In this document: piece by piece, positions 1 to 5,286 of the stretch | Layout: each line of letters begins with the position of its first letter | Numbering within the stretch: position 1 is the stretch's first letter | From: Deferribacteres bacterium | GTDB taxonomy: Bacteria; Nitrospirota; Thermodesulfovibrionia; UBA6902 | DNA: 5,286 bases | Assembly (NCBI GenBank): GCA_030598625.1 | Contig: JAUVPO010000149.1 | Coordinates: 1-5,286, forward strand | Direction of reading: 5' to 3' | Translations under genes and position numbers: made by a program | The notes under the pieces: model-generated | The model's database searches: none | What the model was told of the DNA's origin: nothing | The model's input: only the letters and a program-made list of their open reading frames with translations

Positions 1-1825
1 GCGGTTTCCTGTTCTCCGGTCCCTTTCCATTTTGTTTTGCCTGCTGTATGGCAACAACACTGTTGATATAGCCGATATGAGTAAATGCCTGCGGAAAGTT
101 ACCGAGGGACTCTTTCCGCTCAACATCATACTCTTCGGAGAAAAGGCCCAGGTGATTAGCCGTGCCTTCCATCCTCCGGATGAGCGACTCCGCCTCCTCG
201 AGTTTTCCAACAGCGATAAGATTGTCAATCAGCCAGAACGTGCAAAGTAAAAACACCCCTTCGCTGCCCGGCAGACCGTCATCACCGGAATAACGGTAGA
301 GGAAACCATTATGGCCAAGTTCCTTCCGGATTGCCTCTACCGTGGAAATAATACGTTTGTCATCATAAGGAAGAAAACCTGAAACAGGCATTAACATATT
401 GCTTGAATCCAGGGCGTCCGTGTCGTAGTGCTGGACAAAGGCCTGCTTTTTTTCATTCCATCCTCTTTTCAGAACCTCTCTCTTAATATCAGCATATGTC
501 TTTTCCCACTTTTTTATATCACCGGGAAATCCGTAGCGTCTTGCAATTATAATTCCCCTGTCCAGCGCAATCCAGCACATCACCTTTGAATAAACAAAGT
601 GATAAGGTCCTCCCCTCACTTCCCATATGCCTGAATCGCTGTTTTTCCAGTTATCAACCACATAATCACAAATGTCCCGAAGAAACGGCCAGATTTTGGA
701 ATCTATTTTTCCCGCATAATCAGAGAGCTTAAGGGCCGCATCCATTAGTTCTCCATAGATGTCAAGCTGCTTCTGTCGGGCAGCTCCGTTACCTATGCGA
801 ACAGGCTTAGATCCCTTGTAGCCATTCAGATGGAGAAGTTCTTCTTCAGGTAAATCTTCTTCTCCCCGAAGTCCGTACATTATCTGCATCCTGCCTGCCC
901 CGTGTTCTGAAAGCAGTTTTTCTATCCATCTCAGATAACCTTCTGTTTCAGACAGGTGCCCCAGATTAAAAAGCGCCTGCAGCGTAAAGGAACTGTCCCT
1001 GACCCATGTATACCGGTAATCCCAGTTTCTTACACCGCCGATTTCTTCAGGCAGGGAAGTCGTTGCCGCAGCGGCAATAGTTCCGGTCGGCTCATAATAG
1101 AGGAGTTTCAGCACAAGCGCGGAACGTTCAATCATTTCTTTATATGGACCTAAGTCCATAGCCCTGCCGGTCTCGCTTTTATTCAACCAGTTTTTCCAGT
1201 ATTCCTCTGTATCACGCAGAGACTTTTCCGCTTTTTCACTATCAAGCTGAACAGGAACTTCTTCTCCAAATTTTATATGTAACCAAACCCTGTCTTTTTC
1301 AGTCAGGCGCCATCTCGCCCCGGTTATACCGTTATGCTGATTCAATTCATTGTTACAGGAAAGAACCATATGCTCTCCGTTTCCGCTTGCAGTTATCTCT
1401 TTATCGCGTTTATCAAGTCTGGTTTCCGCGCGCGCATAGTCAAATCTCGGATCAAAAATCACTTCAACATCAACTTCACCTTTAAGCGCTTCCACAAACC
1501 TGTAAAGTTCATGCCTCTCTTCTTCCAATTCCTCTCTTCCGCAGGCACAAACAGGCATGAAATCCGTCACCTGCATTATCCCTGTCCTTGTCCTGAACCT
1601 GGTTTTCAGGATATTTGTACCGGCAACGTATTCAGCTACCGAGTCCCATTCATCCACAGGAGAAACAGAGAATCGACCGCCATTCCTGTCATCCAGCAAG
1701 GCCCCGAATATACTGGGAGAGTCTATATGCGGCATACATAACCAATCGATAGAACCGTCAAGCCCTACCAACGCGATTGAATGGAGATTTCCGATTATTC
1801 CGTAGTCGCTGATTTTTTTGTACAT
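1..1825 (-). CDS. Glycoside hydrolase family 15 protein (glucoamylase/trehalase type), 3' end cut by the window edge
   Basis: Hydrolyses alpha-glucosidic bonds with inversion, releasing glucose from the ends of alpha-glucans or from trehalose; probably cytosolic, as no signal peptide is seen. The frame is open from ATG at 1825 to the left edge, about 608 codons without a stop. The N terminus (SDYGIIGNLHSIALVGLDGS, then IDWLCMP) is the trehalase-like N-terminal domain found in prokaryotic GH15 enzymes. The catalytic (alpha/alpha)6 barrel shows NWDYRYTWVRD (267-277), a QKQLDIYGE motif near 350, GIWEVRG with E402 as the likely general acid, and GSEGVF with E522 as the likely general base. The FPQAFTH motif (577-583) is typical of the C-terminal end, so only a short tail is probably missing. 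A GGGAAGAG-like ribosome site lies 7-8 bases before the ATG, inside the preceding reductase gene, which it overlaps by 31 bp; this suggests translational coupling. Family membership is very likely; glucoamylase, trehalase or glucodextranase specificity cannot be decided from the sequence. Confidence 0.93.
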   Translation of the reverse strand, partial: MYKKISDYGIIGNLHSIALVGLDGSIDWLCMPHIDSPSIFGALLDDRNGGRFSVSPVDEWDSVAEYVAGTNILKTRFRTRTGIMQVTDFMPVCACGREELEEERHELYRFVEALKGEVDVEVIFDPRFDYARAETRLDKRDKEITASGNGEHMVLSCNNELNQHNGITGARWRLTEKDRVWLHIKFGEEVPVQLDSEKAEKSLRDTEEYWKNWLNKSETGRAMDLGPYKEMIERSALVLKLLYYEPTGTIAAAATTSLPEEIGGVRNWDYRYTWVRDSSFTLQALFNLGHLSETEGYLRWIEKLLSEHGAGRMQIMYGLRGEEDLPEEELLHLNGYKGSKPVRIGNGAARQKQLDIYGELMDAALKLSDYAGKIDSKIWPFLRDICDYVVDNWKNSDSGIWEVRGGPYHFVYSKVMCWIALDRGIIIARRYGFPGDIKKWEKTYADIKREVLKRGWNEKKQAFVQHYDTDALDSSNMLMPVSGFLPYDDKRIISTVEAIRKELGHNGFLYRYSGDDGLPGSEGVFLLCTFWLIDNLIAVGKLEEAESLIRRMEGTANHLGLFSEEYDVERKESLGNFPQAFTHIGYINSVVAIQQAKQNGKGPENRKP

Positions 1826-3270
1826 TCACATGCTCTTCCCTTGAAATGGAAAAAGAATTTGAGGGTCTTTTTTACTTTGTCCGAGAATATTTTTCCTGAA
1901 AAATAATTTCCCACAACCCTTTTGTTTATCTCGCCGAGAGTCGGATACGGATGAACGGCAGACGCGAGTGTTGAAAGCTTGGTCCCTCCATTCATGACAG
2001 CCACCCATTCACTAATCAGTTCACCGGCCTGCGGACCGAAGATTTGTACACCTACAGGCCTGCCTTTGCCATCTATAATCATTTTTACTTTTCCAATTTC
2101 TTCTCCCTCGGCAAGGCTCCTGTCATTTGCCTTAAATTCCTCTGTCCAGACAGAATATTCAATACCTGCTTCCCTGGCGCGTTTTTCGTTCATGCCGATA
2201 CTGGCCAGTTCAGGGTGCGTGTATGTACACCATGGCAGATAGGTATAATTTGCCCTTTTAGGCAGATGCAGGATGGCATTGCTAAGCACTATCCCTCCTT
2301 CATAACCGGCTGCATGGGTAAACTGATAAGCTCCCGTAACATCTCCGGCAGCATATATGTGCCTATGACCGGTCCTCATGTGACTGTCAACGTTAATGCC
2401 TTTTTTCTCAAACTTCAGTGAGATGTCTTCAAGCCCCAGTCCCTTCAGGTTGGCCTGTCTTCCAAGTGCAACCAGTATTTTTTCAGCTTTGAGGCTTAAG
2501 GTTTTTTCGTCTTTTCCCTTGATAACAATTTCTTTTTTTGTGCCAAGGTCTCTTGTGCTGACTATGCCCGAATTCAGGTAGAATGTAATACCTTCCGAGA
2601 TTAATACACTCATCACGCCGTCAGCCATGTCCTTGTCTTCTTTGCTCAGAATCTGATTGCTGCGCTGTATAACACTAACTTTTGTCCCCAGCCTGCAAAA
2701 TGACTGCGCCATTTCAATAGCAATCGGCCCCGCGCCGATTACGATCATTGATTTCGGCAGACTATCGAGAGAAAATATCTCCTTGTTCGTAATATAAGGA
2801 GTCTTATCCATACCATATATAGTCGGAACTGCGGGAGAAGAGCCGGTGGAAATAACCCATTTCCGTGCGGAATAAGTTTTGCTGTTTATCCTCACGGAAT
2901 GCTCATCATTAAATCTTGCATTCCCGAATTCTACTTTCACCCCGAGCTTACAGAATCTTTCTTCCGAATCATGTTTTTGTATCGTATTTATAACAGACCG
3001 GATTCTCTCTGCAACAGCTTTATAACTAACAGGTTTAACATCATCACCGGGAAGTCCGTATCTACGCGCATTTTTCATCATATGATAGATATGGGCGGTT
3101 TTGATCAGCGTTTTACTTGGAACACAACCGTAATGCAAACAGTCCCCGCCCAGTTCTTTTTCCTTTTCTATAAGCAGGGTCTTCGCTCCGAATTGACTTG
3201 CCCCTGACGCAACCGTCAAGCCTGCTGCTCCCCCTCCAAGAATTCCTATATCAAAATCATACTTCGGCAT
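1795..3270 (-). CDS. MerA/dihydrolipoamide-dehydrogenase-like FAD-dependent NAD(P)H disulfide oxidoreductase
   Basis: Class I pyridine nucleotide-disulfide oxidoreductase, 491 aa, soluble and probably a homodimer; electrons pass from NAD(P)H through FAD to a redox disulfide and on to an unknown substrate. In order: FAD-binding GGGAAG (12-17), redox pair C44/C49 in GGDCLHYGCVPSK, STGSSP (141-146), NAD(P)-binding GAGPIAIE (179-186), LGRQAN (269-274), second FAD motif YAAGD (306-310), and a C-terminal dimerisation domain from about 345. The dimer-domain motif is HPYPTLGE (440-447): a Tyr (Y442) stands where dihydrolipoamide dehydrogenases have the catalytic His of HxHPT, as in mercuric reductases. 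R203 after the second beta strand of the NAD(P) fold, with no acidic residue there, hints at NADPH. No MerA N-terminal metal-binding domain is present. A short tail with C481-x-C483 ends the protein. The start is supported by GAGGA about 8-9 bases before the ATG. It lies 56 bp after the TVP38-like gene and overlaps GH15. The substrate is unknown; lipoamide is unlikely, since no 2-oxoacid dehydrogenase genes are nearby. Confidence 0.93.
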   Translation of the reverse strand: MPKYDFDIGILGGGAAGLTVASGASQFGAKTLLIEKEKELGGDCLHYGCVPSKTLIKTAHIYHMMKNARRYGLPGDDVKPVSYKAVAERIRSVINTIQKHDSEERFCKLGVKVEFGNARFNDEHSVRINSKTYSARKWVISTGSSPAVPTIYGMDKTPYITNKEIFSLDSLPKSMIVIGAGPIAIEMAQSFCRLGTKVSVIQRSNQILSKEDKDMADGVMSVLISEGITFYLNSGIVSTRDLGTKKEIVIKGKDEKTLSLKAEKILVALGRQANLKGLGLEDISLKFEKKGINVDSHMRTGHRHIYAAGDVTGAYQFTHAAGYEGGIVLSNAILHLPKRANYTYLPWCTYTHPELASIGMNEKRAREAGIEYSVWTEEFKANDRSLAEGEEIGKVKMIIDGKGRPVGVQIFGPQAGELISEWVAVMNGGTKLSTLASAVHPYPTLGEINKRVVGNYFSGKIFSDKVKKTLKFFFHFKGRACECTKKSATTE

Positions 3271-3309
3271 GATGGCTTCCTCAAAAACTAAAGATATTTA
3301 TCCTGGACA

Positions 3310-3325
3310 GATATGATTTCATATC
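3310..3325. repeat. Short perfect palindrome between the membrane-protein and flavoprotein genes
   Basis: GATATGA-TT-TCATATC is a perfect 7-bp inverted repeat with a 2-base centre, starting just after the stop codon of the membrane-protein gene and inside the 56-bp gap before the flavoprotein gene. It is AU-rich and has no following U-run on the minus strand, so it is a poor terminator. It has the same 7-2-7 build as the site at 4131-4146. It may be an mRNA hairpin, an extra operator, or chance. Confidence 0.35.
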
Positions 3326-3326
3326 A

Positions 3327-4046
3327 TTATTCATTCACTTCAACCCCGGACTCCCCGGCCCCTTTTCGTGACTTATAAAACTCTATCGATTTTTTCGCTA
3401 AAAGTGGAAACAGGCCGAGCAGTACGAACGACAAAATCAGACCAGGGGAAAGTATTCCGGAAAGAGATTCGATCTTTGCTATCTCCTTGCCCGCGTTAAC
3501 ATAAACAATAGTTCCCGCTAACATGCCGACCTGTGAAACCCAGTAAAATTTTTTTAAAGGCATTTTCGTTAGACCCATGACAAGGTTTATGAGCCAGAAC
3601 GGAAAGACCGGAATCAATCTGAGCGTAAACAAATAAAAGGCCCCTTCCCTTTCAACTCCGTCATTCACTGTCTTTAATTTATCACCGAACCTGGCCTGTA
3701 TCCAGTCCCTTAAGATAAAACGTGAAACAAAACAGGCCAGTGTCGCGCCTATCGTACTCGCAAAGGACACAGCTACTGTGCCAACTATAAGACCAAAGAG
3801 CGCCCCCGCCGCAATTGTCATCACTGCTGCTCCCGGCAATGACAATGATGTTACAAGAATATAAATAATCATATAAATCGCAATGACCGCCGTGCGATGG
3901 TCACCATACAGAATTTGAAACTTTTCCTGAGATTCCTTTATATACGACAGCGTAAGATATTCACCGAGATTGAATGTCTTAAAGAGAGCAATCAGAGCGG
4001 CTATCACCACGATAATCAGGATTTTCTTTAAAGCCTTTTTTTTCAT
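3327..4046 (-). CDS. TVP38/TMEM64 family (VTT/DedA-like) integral membrane protein
   Basis: Inner-membrane protein of 239 aa in the TVP38/TMEM64 (VTT domain, formerly SNARE-associated) family. Its members and the related DedA proteins are implicated in lipid scrambling or solute transport; the substrate here is unknown. A Lys-rich start precedes the first membrane helix (about 9-25); further hydrophobic segments lie near 52-70, 72-110 (with re-entrant-type LSLPG and AAGALFG, 68-85), 137-160 and 198-218. Family motifs are RLIPVFPF (143-150), INLVMGLT (153-160), GMLAGT (174-179), YVNAG (182-186) and LSPGL (199-203). The tail is polar and cytosolic. It is the first gene of the leftward operon, followed 56 bp later by the flavoprotein. 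In other bacteria this module is fused to the N terminus of that type of flavoprotein, so the two products probably act together. No strong Shine-Dalgarno is seen before the ATG; the purine-rich GAGAAAGAAAAAG stretch is the only candidate. Family assignment is firm, function is inferred. Confidence 0.93.
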   Translation of the reverse strand: MKKKALKKILIIVVIAALIALFKTFNLGEYLTLSYIKESQEKFQILYGDHRTAVIAIYMIIYILVTSLSLPGAAVMTIAAGALFGLIVGTVAVSFASTIGATLACFVSRFILRDWIQARFGDKLKTVNDGVEREGAFYLFTLRLIPVFPFWLINLVMGLTKMPLKKFYWVSQVGMLAGTIVYVNAGKEIAKIESLSGILSPGLILSFVLLGLFPLLAKKSIEFYKSRKGAGESGVEVNE

Positions 4047-4103
4047 AGCTTACTTTTTCTTTCTCAGCAGTTGCGAGCCATGGAATGCTACGGTTTTTAT
4101 TAA

Positions 4104-4109
4104 ATTATA
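4104..4109 (-). promoter_or_regulatory. Candidate -10 box (TATAAT) for the leftward operon
   Basis: A perfect TATAAT reads on the minus strand 58 bases before the ATG of the membrane-protein gene. No good TTGACA-like -35 box lies at the right distance (the bases there read TATGTA), so the promoter would be weak or activator-dependent. The operator-like repeat at 4131-4146 overlaps the place where the -35 would sit. In an AT-rich gap a TATAAT can occur by chance. Confidence 0.35.
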
Positions 4110-4130
4110 TAGTTCTCCCTGAAAGTTACA

Positions 4131-4146
4131 TATGATTTTAATCATA
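4131..4146. promoter_or_regulatory. Operator-like perfect inverted repeat, site 1 of the divergent control region
   Basis: TATGATT-TT-AATCATA is a perfect 7-bp inverted repeat with a 2-base centre, in the gap between the divergently transcribed membrane-protein and glycosyltransferase genes. Its core TGATTTTAATCA recurs, slightly longer, in the second site at 4161-4178. It sits over the expected -35 region of the candidate leftward promoter. The form suits a dimeric helix-turn-helix regulator; which one cannot be told, and AT-rich DNA makes chance palindromes common. Confidence 0.4.
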
Positions 4147-4160
4147 AAGTAAACTCATTT

Positions 4161-4178
4161 ATTGAATTAAAATCAATT
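4161..4178. promoter_or_regulatory. Operator-like inverted repeat, site 2 of the divergent control region
   Basis: On the minus strand this reads AATTGATTTTAATTCAAT, containing TTGA-7-TCAA and the core TGATTTTAATTCA, one base longer than the core of site 1. The centres of the two sites are about 31 bp apart, close to three helical turns, so both would face the same side of the DNA. This is suggestive of paired binding by one regulator controlling both directions. Confidence 0.35.
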
Positions 4179-4214
4179 TATACAAGCACTAATTAAACCG
4201 GAAAAACTGGTTAT

Positions 4215-4220
4215 GAGAGG
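4215..4220 (+). promoter_or_regulatory. Ribosome-binding site that sets the TTG start of the glycosyltransferase
   Basis: GAGAGG stands 9 bases before the TTG at 4230. Since no ATG or GTG in this frame lies upstream of the first conserved strand, this site is what supports the unusual TTG start. Confidence 0.6.
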
Positions 4221-4229
4221 TTTTCACGT

Positions 4230-4919
4230 TTGAACCGTAAAAAAATAAGTATTATCATGCCTGTGCTTAATGAGGCGAAAAATCTTCACTGTAGCCTGAG
4301 CCGGCTGCAATTATCCACTTACGAAGAGTTGATAGTAGTTGACGGCGGAAGCAATGACGGGACTGTATCCGAGGCGCGTAATTTCACGGACAAGGTATAT
4401 GTAACAAAATCGGGCAGGGCAAGTGTCATGAATTTCGGCGCAGAAAAAGCCGATGGAGAGATCCTTCTTTTCCTTCACGCCGACTGCGTCTTACCTGATA
4501 GTGGATTCAAGATAACCAGGGAAACTCTCAGTGACGATAATATTGCGGCAGGCGCATTTTTTCTCTGCATCGATAACCCGAATCCGGTTTTCAGAATCAT
4601 AGAATCGGCGGCAAACTTCCGTTCACGGATGACCTCTCTCCTTTATGGAGACCAGGGGATATTTCTGAGGAAAGAGGTCTTCGACCAGATCGGAGGCTAT
4701 GCTGAAATACCTTTAATGGAAGATATTGAGATTTCAGGGCGGTTGAAAAAAACAGGGAAGATCGCCCTTAAGCGGCCTGCCATTAAGGTATCTCCCAGAC
4801 GCTGGCTAAAAGAAGGCGCACTGTATACAACATTACGGGACTGGTCGATCTCATTTTCATATACCTTTCTCAAAGTATCCCCTGAGAAACTGATAAAATA
4901 TTATGGTGATGTGAGGTGA
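4230..4919 (+). CDS. Family 2 glycosyltransferase, TIGR04283 (arsenosugar-associated) type
   Basis: Cytosolic GT-A-fold glycosyltransferase of 229 aa, the usual length for the TIGR04283 group; it would move a sugar from a nucleotide donor to an unidentified acceptor. Motifs in order: IIMPVLNE (8-15), VVDGGSNDGT (36-45), GRASVMNFGA (62-71, matching the group's GRAxQMNxGA), LFLHADCVLP (80-89, D85 being the metal/nucleotide-binding Asp), RSRMTSLLYGDQGIF (131-145), IPLMEDIEIS (160-169, with the E164-D165 pair likely catalytic) and SPRRW (188-192). There are no clear membrane helices. The start is TTG at 4230, chosen because GAGAGG lies 9 bases upstream, no ATG occurs between it and the upstream stop at 4194, and the next internal ATG would cut the first strand of the fold. 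RefSeq-style naming ties this family to arsenosugar synthesis and to radical-SAM/selenodomain neighbours, but none of those partners is visible here. It is divergent from the membrane-protein/flavoprotein operon. Confidence 0.9.
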   Translation: MNRKKISIIMPVLNEAKNLHCSLSRLQLSTYEELIVVDGGSNDGTVSEARNFTDKVYVTKSGRASVMNFGAEKADGEILLFLHADCVLPDSGFKITRETLSDDNIAAGAFFLCIDNPNPVFRIIESAANFRSRMTSLLYGDQGIFLRKEVFDQIGGYAEIPLMEDIEISGRLKKTGKIALKRPAIKVSPRRWLKEGALYTTLRDWSISFSYTFLKVSPEKLIKYYGDVR

Positions 4920-4933
4920 AAAGGGCATTTCAA

Positions 4934-5079
4934 TAGAGTCTGTTTACAAACTTCCGTCATTTGTCATTCCCGCAAGCCCCGAACAAGTCGGGACAGGCTC
5001 CGCGCGTCGGGAATCCTTCTGTAAAAAGATTCCGGACAAGCCGGAATGACAGAAAAAGGCACTTTATAAACAGACACTA
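4934..5079. mobile_element. MITE-like non-autonomous element with terminal inverted repeats
   Basis: About 146 bp between the glycosyltransferase and transketolase genes. The ends are inverted repeats: TAGAGTCTGTTTACAAA (4934-4950) against TAGTGTCTGTTTATAAA (reverse complement of 5063-5079), 15 of 17 identical. The arms stay in ungapped register for 37 bases (29 of 37 identical) and end in an exact TGTCATTCC/GGAATGACA pair (4962-4970 and 5043-5051). The interior is GC-richer than the surroundings and forms small hairpins. The outermost TA on each side could be a TA target duplication, as left by IS630/Tc1-mariner transposases. It encodes no transposase; an open frame across it on the minus strand (4964-5158) has no recognisable protein features. 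It begins 14 bases after the glycosyltransferase stop, so it may have been inserted between once-adjacent genes. Family name not known. Confidence 0.7.
5023..5047 (-). terminator. Possible intrinsic terminator on the minus strand, inside the MITE
   Basis: Read on the minus strand, ATTCCGG-CTTGT-CCGGAAT is a perfect 7-bp stem with a 5-base loop, followed directly by CTTTTT. That is the shape of a Rho-independent terminator. No minus-strand gene lies immediately upstream of it in the window, so it could only stop antisense or incoming transcription from the right; the stem is short. Confidence 0.35.
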
Positions 5080-5124
5080 AATGATGAATTGAGATTGAAG
5101 AAGATATTATGAAATGGAGGGGAT

Positions 5125-5286
5125 GTGAAGCTTGAAGAGAAACTGGATAACATTGCAAGGCTGATCCGTTATTACATTCTTGTCTCTACGACAAACGCCG
5201 GTTCCGGCCATCCGACATCTTCTCTTTCAGCGGCTGATTTGATGACCTGCCTGTTATTCGGGGGGATATTCAGGTTTAACGCGGAC
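5125..5286 (+). CDS. Transketolase, N-terminal fragment (continues past the window)
   Basis: First 54 codons of a thiamine-diphosphate enzyme that moves two-carbon ketol units between sugar phosphates in the pentose phosphate or Calvin pathways. The visible part matches the transketolase N terminus: an ARLIRYYIL helix (11-19), then NAGSGHPTSSLSAADL (24-39), where the SGHP motif carries the conserved His (H29) of the active site, then the FRFNAD stretch (49-54). The start is GTG at 5125: GGAGGGG lies just upstream (5116-5122), an in-frame stop at 5110 rules out longer forms, and the nearby ATGs at 5109, 5114 and 5123 all run into early stops. It could be a full-length transketolase or the N-terminal half of a split one, since the window ends too soon to tell. 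It is separated from the glycosyltransferase by the MITE, so co-transcription is uncertain. Confidence 0.88.
   Translation, partial: MKLEEKLDNIARLIRYYILVSTTNAGSGHPTSSLSAADLMTCLLFGGIFRFNAD

Noticed and set aside
1334..1741. Open reading frame of 135 codons on the plus strand
   Set aside because: It lies wholly antisense to the GH15 gene, which has clear family motifs in its own frame; the plus-strand protein has no recognisable features.
1979..2421. Two overlapping plus-strand open frames (87 and 125 codons)
   Set aside because: Both are antisense to the flavoprotein gene, whose cofactor motifs run through this region; no ribosome site or domain supports them.
2899..3207. Plus-strand open frame of 102 codons
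   Set aside because: It is a shadow of the FAD-binding and redox-disulfide part of the flavoprotein gene.
1795..3270. Calling the flavoprotein dihydrolipoamide dehydrogenase (lpdA) or mercuric reductase (merA)
   Set aside because: It lacks the HxHPT His of the former, and the N-terminal metal domain and vicinal C-terminal Cys-Cys of the latter, and no partner genes of either pathway are nearby.
4934..5079. Reading the repeat as a CRISPR array or a tRNA-like element
   Set aside because: There is no direct repeat-spacer pattern and no cloverleaf; the structure is a single pair of inverted arms.
5123..5128. ATG-TGA just before the transketolase start, considered as a selenocysteine codon or a tiny upstream peptide
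   Set aside because: The overlapping GTG at 5125 with GGAGGGG upstream gives a normal start in the correct frame, so no recoding is needed.
4964..5158. Minus-strand open frame of 64 codons next to the transketolase
   Set aside because: Most of it is read through the MITE and the rest is antisense to the transketolase start; composition and motifs do not suggest a protein.

Overview
The window reads as an ordinary chromosomal stretch of a Gram-negative-type bacterium with mid-range GC and AT-rich intergenic gaps. The gene types, and a small mobile repeat with a GTCATTCC core, would fit Nitrospirota, Desulfobacterota or a related uncultured lineage. That placement is only an impression: no rRNA or other phylogenetic marker is present.

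Layout. Positions 1-4046 hold three genes on the minus strand, transcribed right to left: a TVP38/TMEM64-type membrane protein (3327-4046), then after 56 bp a MerA/dihydrolipoamide-dehydrogenase-like flavoprotein disulfide reductase (1795-3270), then, overlapping its 3' end by 31 bp, a glycoside hydrolase family 15 enzyme (1825 down to the left edge, about 608 codons visible). Spacing and overlap indicate one operon. A 183-bp AT-rich divergent region (4047-4229) carries two related operator-like inverted repeats about three helical turns apart. To the right, on the plus strand, is a family 2 glycosyltransferase (4230-4919) that looks like the TIGR04283 'arsenosugar biosynthesis' type. A 146-bp MITE-like element with terminal inverted repeats and TA flanks (4934-5079) follows. 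The window ends inside the start of a transketolase gene (5125 to the right edge).

How the genes may work together. The membrane protein and the flavoprotein are the two halves of a protein that exists as a single fusion in other bacteria (annotated there as bifunctional TVP38/TMEM64 family protein/FAD-dependent oxidoreductase), so here they probably act as a membrane transporter or scramblase-like partner and a cytosolic NAD(P)H-dependent reductase. The divergent glycosyltransferase belongs to a family linked to arsenic/selenium-associated gene sets, so a metalloid or lipid-linked redox and sugar-transfer role is a reasonable but unproven idea. GH15 (alpha-glucan or trehalose hydrolysis) and transketolase (pentose phosphate pathway) are central carbohydrate enzymes whose connection to the rest is unclear. 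The parts most worth following are the reductase-membrane protein pair, the shared control region and the MITE.
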